DNA of 64,000 nt from Paraspadella gotoi (Eukaryota; Chaetognatha), in NCBI GenBank assembly GCA_051294375.1, contig JBJCIZ010000239.1:5629936-5693935 (forward strand), read 5' to 3'. The position numbers and the translations under genes were made by a program. Under the pieces are notes generated by a model. The model had not been told where the DNA came from and did no database searches. It saw nothing but the letters and a program-made list of their open reading frames with translations. Below, one piece after another: positions 56,165-64,000 of this stretch. Numbering within the stretch: the stretch's first letter is position 1; each line of letters begins with the position of its first letter.

Positions 56165-56648
56165 ATGATGGCAGACTCGACTACTCTTCCGACACCACCT
56201 ACGAGGACAGCTACTCCTTCCCAGATCTCCTTCTTGCCATTGCCCTGGGCATCATCAACATCGTTTTGGGCATCGCTGCTCTCATCCTCGCCTTCAAGAA
56301 ACCCGATAAGATCGTCGCCATCGTCGTTCTCTCCATTTTGTCATTCGTCATTGGCGCCTATCAAATCACCAGTGGCATCATTAGAATTAGTAAGTGTTGG
56401 TGGGGGGAAATTTAGATGCGAGTTTTATTTATACATATTACAGAACTCTTAGCTTTTACATTGTTCCGCAGTAATACATAATAAAATTGCAAATATTGTT
56501 ACTAAATAAGTGACAACAAGTTATGAAGAATTATTCTACTATTTGCGTTCACTTATACATTACATTTTCAGCTCTCGATTTTTTTTAATTTTCAGTTCTC
56601 TTTATCCAACGCGTTCCGATTCGAAGAGAAGTTGGAGGAGCTAAATAA
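56165..56648 (+). CDS. Small two-helix membrane protein, two exons (frameshifted copy 1)
   Basis: Exon 1 is 56165-56389, ending before the consensus donor GTAAGTG. Exon 2 is 56596-56648, after TTTTAATTTTCAG, with stop TAA at 56646-56648. The split isoleucine codon A/TT keeps frame. The N-terminus is polar (MMADSTTLP, then YEDSYSFPD). Two hydrophobic segments (LAIALGIINIVLGIAALILA and IVAIVVLSILSFVIGAYQIT) are joined by KKPDK, and the basic tail contains QRVPIRREVGGAK. One base is missing near 56205 relative to copy 2, which breaks the frame after about 13 codons. With that base the exon length fits the splice phase exactly. The product would be about 92 residues. Family not recognised; a dispanin-like two-helix protein is one possibility. 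A poly(A) signal AATAAA is at 56828-56833. Confidence 0.6.
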
Positions 56649-57378
56649 ATAAGAACGGAAGAAAACATTCTTAGTGATTGGCTGCTATATATATATATAA
56701 TATATATTTATATCTATATATATTTAAACATATATTTCTTGCCTGTTTGTAGGTTATAATATAATCCGGGGAAGATCAAAAGCAGTTTTTTTTTGTTTAA
56801 GAGATATATATATCATCTACTGTATGTAATAAAAATGTATGACTGTGGGCAAATCATAAAAAAGCTCAAAATGTAAAGAAATTAAAAATTGGTAAAAAAA
56901 TGGTGAATGGAAATAAATGGCCGCAAAAAAAGGAAACTGATAGAAAAAAGGAAAAGAACCAAAAAGCAAAAACAAGGTGAAAGTGTTATGCTAATCCAAG
57001 CTGTGGTAACGTCAGAGGACGAAAGAAGATAGAGAACGAGGGAGAGAGAAAGAGAGAGAGAGAGAAAGAGCATGTCTTTTAAATATGATATAAAAATCAT
57101 GTAAAAATCAGGTTTAAGTCTTATACTTTATATGTTATGAATAGGAGAGAAAATTTCTTTATAGATTCAATCGTGTTAAGAGGAAGAATATGGGATGGTA
57201 GGAAATGTGAAAAGAAGATGGATAATAAAAAAGTGAAAAAAGATGGGATGGTAGAAAAGTTAAAAAAAAATTGAGATGGAATGAATAAAAAAAATTGAAT
57301 GGTAAGAAAGGAAAAAGAATAGGATGTTAGGAAAGGGAAAAAATGGAATGGTAGGAAAGTGTAAGAAAAATGAAAGAT
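56649..57378. other. 3' UTR and A-rich flank
   Basis: After the AATAAA the sequence is purine-rich, with GGAATGGTAGGAAAG-like repeats (57190-57365). No gene. Confidence 0.45.
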
Positions 57379-57477
57379 ATGTCTAACAAAATTTCAGTGG
57401 TTGAGGACTATTTCAACTATTTTAAAACAATCGCGAGAACCCGCGGCGCATGTGAAAATGGAATGATAGGAAAATGA
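57379..57477 (+). other. 32-residue ORF, possible transposase fragment
   Basis: ATG to TGA, reading MSNKISVVEDYFNYFKTIAR and then TRGACENGMIGK. The layout resembles the segment before the catalytic aspartate in ISXO2-like transposases (a tryptophan/tyrosine-rich helix, a Cys, then an IGG-like turn). The match is from memory of the family pattern and weak. Copy 2 (about 62977) has lost one A and is out of frame. Confidence 0.22.
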
Positions 57478-58425
57478 AAAAAAATAAGAAAACTAATGAA
57501 AGGAAAAAGAAAAAAACAAAAAAAAGTTAATTTGGCGAGAAAGGAACCGGGTAATTTATAACGAACCTAAAAAGCAGCACCCGCAGGAGCGGAGCTGCAG
57601 GAGAAAAAGCTGCTCCAGTCCTGAATTGTTAGCGACTTTTCCGTTGATTTTCTTTTAAACCGTGATTTTCATGAAAGAAAGAGATGTTGAGGAGAGGAGA
57701 AGAGAGAGCGAGGGTAAGGTCACATTGTGGGAGAGAGTCGCTTTGTTTTTCCCCAAAGATTCATTTATTGGAAATTTGATCTTGGAGGAAAGAAGAGAAA
57801 GGAAAAGGAAGAGGGGAAAAAGGAAAAATAAAAAAAAGGAGGGAGGACAAAGAAGAGGGAAAAAATGAAAAGAGAAAAGGGGAGGAAGGAAAAAAAACAA
57901 TGATATATTTAAGATTGAGTGAAAATAATAAATAGGAAACAAATTGTTATCAGCAATGAGAAACTAAGAATTCCTAATATAGTCATTTCAATAGTATTGC
58001 ACGTGATCGACTGAATATTCTTTTCACAGTCAAATGTGATGCAGAATATGACAAAGTGACGCAAAGACATAATGGCACAAGAATTTAATCACAAGGACAG
58101 AAAAGTGGCACCGAAAATAAAACTAATGTAAAAGGAACAATATAATTTCGACATCACAAAGATCTTATATGCAGAAAGTAGAAACTGAAGCGTATTATGT
58201 AAAGGTACAATTTTATAAGGACGCATATAAGATTTTCAATGACATAGTTATAATTATATATACAATATATATAAATTCCAAAAATATTATAATTTATATA
58301 TACTTTGAAGTTTCAGCCTTTTTTTTCCAGAACGCCAATTTAACCTTTAATTCAGAATTAGTTTTGAAGAGACAGTGATATTTGTTATGTGTTAGTGACA
58401 GAACCGTTCAATGTAAGCAGTCCCT
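57478..58425. other. Purine-rich and AT-rich sequence without a gene
   Basis: Includes a CCGCAGGAGCGGAGCTGCAG palindrome-like stretch (57580-57600). Everything to about 58389 is repeated in the second block. Confidence 0.5.
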
Positions 58426-58427
58426 GA

Positions 58428-58575
58428 GCTTCGGATCAGGGCTGTAAACACATGTTACAGGCGGGTTAAGCGCCCCGGTCCCTCTTAACTGCCAGACGAC
58501 CACCGGGCTAGAACCCCAGACCTTTGGTGTGAGGCGAATGACTTGCCTCCGGCACCAATGGCCGCTGATGAACGG
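58428..58575 (-). mobile_element. Possible third tRNA-derived SINE
   Basis: On the minus strand: CCATTGGTGCCGGAGGCAAG (weak box A), then GGGGTTCTAGCCCGGTGG (box B-like), then a GC-rich body. It is unrelated in wording to SINE family 1. Only one copy is in the window. Confidence 0.45.
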
Positions 58576-58589
58576 TTGGTGGATTTTAA

Positions 58590-58790
58590 GTCCACCTAGT
58601 TTATTATTTTAGGTTAAAGATAGGAATAGAATTTTGGGCTTAAGAATTAGGGCATTACGGGTTTTAGGTTAGGGACTAGCAATTTTGGTTAGAGGTTAGG
58701 GTGAGGAAATAAAGTTAGGGATTTGTTGATGAACTTAAAAAAATATTTAGATTAAATATTAAGGTTAAAATTATTATTATTATTCATCTT
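58590..58790 (+). repeat. TTAGGG-like degenerate tract
   Basis: Phrases such as GAATTAGGGCATTACGGG and GGTTAGAGGTTAGGG. The MITE termini are not recognisable. Confidence 0.55.
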
Positions 58791-59610
58791 ATGGTTACAT
58801 GGTTTGAGAAAATAAATATAATAAAATGTAGGAAAGCGACTTACGTTGATCGAATCTGATGGAGGAAGAAGAAAAACGAATAAAACGTGACCTCTGTCCT
58901 CTCTCTCTCTCTCCTCTCTTTCTATCAATATCTATCTATCTCTCTCTCTCTCCCAAATGGACAAAAATGGAAAGGAAGAGAAAATGACATTCTGCAGAGT
59001 GGATCCGCGCGGTTTGCGACGGCACGAACGTTTCGGGGGGGAAAGAGGGTTGAAAAATATTGAGAGAGAGAGAGAGACACGAGCAGATAGACCGAGAAGG
59101 GTCATATCTAGAAAAAAAATTGAAAAATCGAAATAAAAAAAAAAATTTGATAATCGTGATAAACAATTTTGTAGTAAAAAAAATGGTAATTTCTAAATCA
59201 TTAATGAAATTAAGAACATATTAACAACAATTTGAATCCTTTAAAAAATGAAAATTGACAAAAAAAAAATTACGTACATCGAGAACACAAAAAAATTATT
59301 ACAATATTAAAAAAAACAAAAAAAACTGAAATGGTAAAGAAACATGATCGGTTCATCCAATGTGTTGCGCCACAGTGTACTTTTTGTGGACATAACATGG
59401 CGCAACATGATAAGATTAACATCACTACAATAACTTTCTGAGCCTGTGTATTTATGACACGTAGTGCATCGAATTTCAATCTTTTATTATTTTCAGTTTT
59501 AGTATTTCCTGAAATCAAGTCCCTGAGATTTGAGGTTTTTTCTGTCTCAACCAAATTAGCAGGTATGTGCAAATTATGTTCATTTTTAAACGTAAGTAGG
59601 ACAGGACCAA
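58791..59610. other. AT-rich intergenic sequence
   Basis: CT/TATC microsatellite at 58899-58955 and a GA array near 59062. The minus-strand ORF 59270-59641 (123 residues) includes ENNKRLKFDALRVINTQAQK but shows no known domain; it may belong to a repeat that ends in the GACC array. Confidence 0.4.
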
Positions 59611-59611
59611 T

Positions 59612-59700
59612 GGACAAACATACCGACTGAGAAACCGACAAACCGACCGACAGACCGACCGAAAAGTGACTTATAGAGTTGCTCCGAGAAGTACTTGCGG
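59612..59700. repeat. GACC array with conserved flank
   Basis: ACCGACAAACCGACCGACAG is followed by AAAAGTGACTTATAGAGTTG. Similar pairs occur at 17344-17420 and about 22010-22065. Confidence 0.55.
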
Positions 59701-59759
59701 CGCAACTAAAAGACCAAGGGAAGATCTTAGATTAAGGAATCAAGTATAAAGATTACAGC

Positions 59760-59940
59760 AAAACGAAAAATAAAAAAAACGAAAAAGAAAGAAAGAAAGA
59801 AAAAAAAGACAAAAAGAAAGAAAGAGAGAAAAAAAAAGTTCGCTGGAAACCCAAGACTGGAAGGAGCAGAAAGTCGGAAGTCAGAATGTGACGGGAGAGA
59901 AGAGAGAGAGAGAGAGAGGAGAGAGAGGAGAGAGAAAAGT
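59760..59940. repeat. Purine-rich GAAA/GAGA tract
   Basis: AAAGAAAG and GAGAGAGG arrays. F/L-rich minus-strand ORFs are artefacts. Confidence 0.75.
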
Positions 59941-60078
59941 AAAACCAAAGAGCATGTAAATAAAAATAAAAAAAAAATTGCAAACAAACAACGCCAGTAG
60001 TAAAATTAATCCAAATTTATTATTTTTAACATACTTGTAATCCACAGTATTTAAGTGTACCGAGGCTTTGCACACTGG

Positions 60079-60103
60079 NNNNNNNNNNNNNNNNNNNNNN
60101 NNN
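60079..60103. other. Gap of exactly 25 N
   Basis: Immediately precedes the second copy of the 3.9 kb block. Confidence 0.95.
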
Positions 60104-63100
60104 TTTGTTTTCATTTAAAGCTTTAAATCTCGATTTAGAAATCTTTTGTTTTTTTAAAACAGTTGCTCTGTTCACCAAAAGATGTCTTGGCGCCATTTGG
60201 CGCCAACTTCGTTTTCTTTGTTTTTAAAGTTTTAAATAGGTTTAGATTCGCTAGGAATCAGGGCCATCTGGGTGGCTCTGTGTTGTAACTCAGGTTGTCC
60301 AGAGCTCGAGTTCGATGGTTCAAATCCCATAAGTGGAGGAATTATTTCTGTAATAGATTTGATTCACTCAAGCGGCCCCGTGCCCCCCTGTTATAATATA
60401 TGGTCTTAAATATTAGAACAAAATACTGTTGTCGTCTATCTCGAGTGATTGAACAGAATGTTGATAAATATATAGTAATGCTACTAAAATTCAATAATAT
60501 TCACAACCAGGTCTCTGTAAAAACGTTTTCAAAATACACAACAACCAAAAATTACAAAAATTTGAAAAAATACCAAAATACATAAAATACTTATATAATA
60601 AGTGTACAATAAGGCGGGTCAAATTGAACACTTTTTATAACTTTTAATTCTTTCAAAAAAATTCCTTTTTTCCTTCTATTACTAAATCGATTTTCAATGT
60701 AACTTTTTGAATTAGTTCATTGGGTTGTTCACTGAAGCTTTTTAAATATTTATTAATATATAACAAATGACAAAAATTTTTTTTTTTAAATTAGTTTTTA
60801 AGAACGGATTCCTATAGAGCTTGAAAAGTTAAAATGAAAGTTAGTACTACAATTTTTAAAAATTTTGATAAGAAATTGGTTAAAAATAGAAAAAACGTTT
60901 AAAAAATCATCATCATCATCATCATCATCATTGGCTGAATTTTATAGTTTTTTTAAAATTTTTATCTATAAAACAAAAAAATTTTAAAATTTTGTATTAA
61001 TAACCTTCATCTAACTTTTAAAGCTCTATCAAAATCCATTAAAAAAAATTGAAAAATTCAAAAAAAATTTTAACTTTATATAGTAATAAAATAATCTTTT
61101 AAATGCTTCCGTGCGCTTATTACTAAGATAATTTTTTAAAATTATTTTTATTTTCATATTCTCTAACAGTCACTTTATCATTATTTATTTGAGAGAACTT
61201 CTAGTTTTCAACCTGTTCCGGCCTAGTGTACAATTGACAGTTGGAGCGCGGAGACGGGAGGAAGACCGAGGTTGCCGGGAGAAGAAGCTCCAACTGTCGA
61301 TTAGGTCGACAGGGGGGTTTTATTTTTTTCAATGTTGTTGTTGTCGTTGACTTCTTTGTCTCTTCAGCATCTCTTTTGATGGTGGGTGGGGGACTTGGGG
61401 CTGGGTCAGTGAGGGAGGAGGAGGAGGAGCGGGCGAGGCCGCTCGTTGATTGTTTGTTCGAGTTGTTCTTGTTGTTGTAGTTGCTTGTCTCGCTCTAAGA
61501 CCAGGCTGACGACTTATGCAAGTTGAAAAAATTATGCAAGTTGAAAAAATGATGCGAGTTAAAAAAAAATAAAAAAAAATATTGTGATTTATCATCTGAT
61601 TAGCAGATTACCGTTTAATTATTGTAGGCAGATCCGACATTGTTTGCTCAAACTTGTTTTTTTTTTTTTTTTTGCATTTGTTTTTTTCGGGAGATCAACA
61701 GTCATACTTATCTCTCTTAAAAAAAACGAAAAAAAAAAGCTTTTGAATTTCCCACGATTGTTTTATTGAAATGATGGCAGACTCGACTACTCTTCCGACA
61801 CCAACCTACGAGGACAGCTACTCCTTCCCAGATCTCCTTCTTCATTGCCCTGGGCATCATCAACATCGTTTTGGGCATCGCTGCTCTCATCTCGCCTTCA
61901 AGAAACCCGATAAGATCGTCGCCATCGTCGTTCCTCTCCATTTTGTCATTCGTCATTGGCGCCTATCAAATCACCAGTGCATCATTAGAATTAGTAAGTG
62001 TTGGGGGGGGGAAATTTAGATGCGAGTTTTAATTTATACATATTACAGAACTCTTAGCTTTTACATTGTTCCGCAGTAATACATAATAAAATTGCAAATA
62101 TTGTTACTAAATAAGTGACAAACAAGTTATGAAGAATTATTCTACTATTTGCGTTCACTTATACATTACATTTTCAGCCTCGATTTTTTTTAATTTTCAG
62201 TTCTCTTTATCCAACGCGTTCCGATTCGAAGAGAAGTTGGAGGAGCTAAATAAATAAGAACGGAAGAAAACATTCTTAGTGATTGGCTGCTATATATATA
62301 TATAATATATTTTTCTATATATATTTAAACATATATTTCTTGCCTGTTTGTAGGTTATAATATAATCCGGGGAAGATCAAAAGCAGTTTTTTTTTGTTTA
62401 AGAGATATATATATCATCTACTGTATGTAATAAAAATGTATGACTGTGGGCAAATCATAAAAAAGCAAAATGTAAAGAAAATTAAAATTGGTAAAAAAAT
62501 GGTGAATGGAAATAAATGGCCGCAAAAAAAGGAAAACTGATAGAAAAAAAGGAAAAGAACCAAAAAGCAAAACAAGGTGAAAGTGTTTATGCTAATCCAA
62601 AGCTGTGGTAACGTCAGAGGACGAAAGAAGATAGAGAACGAGGGAGAGAGAAAGAGAGAGAGAGAGGAAAGAGCATGTCTTTTAAATATGATATAAAAAT
62701 CATGTAAAAATCAGGTTTAAGTCTTATACTTTATATGTTATGAATAGGAGAGAAAATTTCTTTATAGATTCAATCTAGTGTTAAGAGGAAGAATATGGGA
62801 TGGTAGGAAAGTGAAAAGAAGATGGATAATAAAAAAGTGAAAAAAGATGGGATGTAGAAAAAGTTAAAAAAAAATTGAGATGGAATGATAAAAAAAATTG
62901 AATGGTAAGAAAGGGAAAAAGAATAGGATGTTAGGAAAGGAAAAAATGGAATGGTAGGAAAGTGTAAGAAAAATGAAAGATATGTCTAACAAATTTCAGT
63001 GGTTGAGGACTATTTCAACTATTTTAAAACAATCGCGAGAACCCGCGGCGCATGTGAAAATGGAAATGATAGGAAAATGAAAAAAATAAGAAAACTAATG

Positions 63101-64000
63101 AAAGGAAAAAGAAAAAAAAAAAAAAAGTTAATTTGGCGAGAAAGAACCGGGTAATTTATAACGAACCTAAAAAGCAGCACCCGCAGGAGCAGGAGCTGCA
63201 GGAGAAAAAGCTGCTCCAGTCCTGAATTGTTAGCGACTTTTCCGTTGATTTTCTTTTTACCGTATGATTTTCATGAAAGAAAGAGATGTTGAGGAGAGAG
63301 AGAGAGAGAGCGAGGTAAGGTCACATTGTGGGAGAGAGTCGCTTTGTTTTTCCCCAAAGATTCATTATTGGAAATTTGATCTTCGAGGGAAAGAAGAGAA
63401 AGGAAAAGGAAGAGGGGAAAAAGGAAAAATAAAAAAAAGGAGGGAGGACAAAGAGAGGGAAAAATGAAAAGAGAAAAGGGGAGGAAGGAAAAAAAAACAT
63501 GATATATATTTAAGATTGAGTGAAAATAATAATAGGAAACAAATTGTTATCAGCAATGAGAAACTAAGAATTCCTAATATAGTCATTTCAATAGTATTGC
63601 ACGTGATCGACTGAATATTCTTTTCACAGTCAAATGTGATGCAGATATTGACAAAGTGACGCAAAGACATAATGGCACAAGAATTTAATCACAAGGACAG
63701 AAAAGTGGCACCGAAAATAAAAACTAATGTAAAAGGAACAATATAATTTCGACATCACAATAGATCTTATATGCAGAAAGTAGAACTGAAGCGTATTATG
63801 TAAAGGTACAATTTTATAAGACGCATATAAGATTTTCAATGACATAGTTATAATTATATATACATATATATTAATTCCAAAATATTATAATTTATATATA
63901 CTTTGAAGTTTCAGCCTTTTTTTTCCAGAACGCCCAATTTAACCTTTAATTCAGAATTAGTTTTGAAGAGACAGTGATATTTGTTATGTGTTAGTGACAG
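60104..64000. repeat. 3.9 kb duplicated block, copy 2
   Basis: Starts at the equivalent of 54501, inside the foldback element's left arm near its centre, and reaches the window end at the equivalent of 58389. It repeats the right foldback arm (to about 61340) and nested MITE (about 60600-61225). Confidence 0.92.
61771..62253 (+). CDS. Small two-helix membrane protein (frameshifted copy 2)
   Basis: Same gene as 56165-56648: exon 1 at 61771-61993 before GTAAGTG, exon 2 at 62201-62253. It keeps the base missing from copy 1 near the start, but lacks two bases at about 61850, has further single-base indels near 61890 and 61932, and lacks one near 61979. The errors fall at different sites from copy 1. 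Confidence 0.55.

Larger units (their letters stand above)
54501..58389. repeat. 3.9 kb duplicated block, copy 1
   Basis: Matches 60104-64000 in the same orientation with small indels. It spans part of the foldback element, the membrane-protein gene and its flanks. Confidence 0.92.

Noticed and set aside
59270-59641. 123-residue minus-strand ORF as a gene
   Set aside because: Its start lies in the GACC-array repeat and its end in a T-rich tract; no domain recognised. Kept only as a note.

Overview
The window is a repeat-dominated, mostly AT-rich stretch of a nuclear eukaryotic draft assembly with at least 15 N-gaps. GT-AG introns, TTAGGG-like tracts, tRNA-derived SINEs, a Ty3/gypsy polymerase remnant and hammerhead motifs of the Penelope-like type all point to an invertebrate animal; the sequence does not allow a species name. 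There are no bacterial operons, rRNA genes, CRISPR arrays or confident functional tRNA genes.

Only two protein-coding genes are well supported. One is a drug/metabolite-transporter (EamA-like) membrane protein in two visible exons (8171-8813 and 9198-9409), lacking its N-terminal exon(s). The other is a small two-helix membrane protein with one intron (56165-56648), repeated at 61771-62253. Each copy is frameshifted at different places, but together they imply one intact frame. A few other stretches look like exons (about 850, 27650-27945, 28110-28643, 44280, 57379, 19659) but carry low confidence.

Layout: 1-6.7 kb is AT-rich with microsatellites and gaps. 6.7-9.8 kb holds SINEs, a telomere-motif MITE and the EamA gene. 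9.8-12.8 kb holds SINEs, triplet tracts and a second telomere-motif MITE. 12.83-22.09 kb is a 4.6 kb unit present twice with many scattered 1-base indels. 22.3-31 kb is lower-copy sequence with weak ORFs. 31-41 kb is a landscape of minisatellites and strand-asymmetric purine/pyrimidine blocks, with a palindromic Penelope terminus near 32.8 kb. 40.7-48.95 kb is one segment present in four direct and inverted pieces. 48.96-51.9 kb holds a telomere-motif MITE and an inverted pair of hammerhead-bearing Penelope termini. 52.5-55.8 kb is a decayed Ty3/gypsy pol interrupted by a large foldback element, itself interrupted by a small foldback MITE. 54.5-58.39 kb is repeated at 60.1-64.0 kb.

The most interesting biology is in the mobile elements: hammerhead ribozymes whose stems covary between two Penelope-type families, a MITE family built around degenerate telomere repeats, a SINE with a conserved module upstream of its tRNA head, and a three-level nested insertion. 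The duplications lie next to gaps of exactly 25 Ns and differ by scattered indels, so gap filling with noisy long reads explains them better than biology does.
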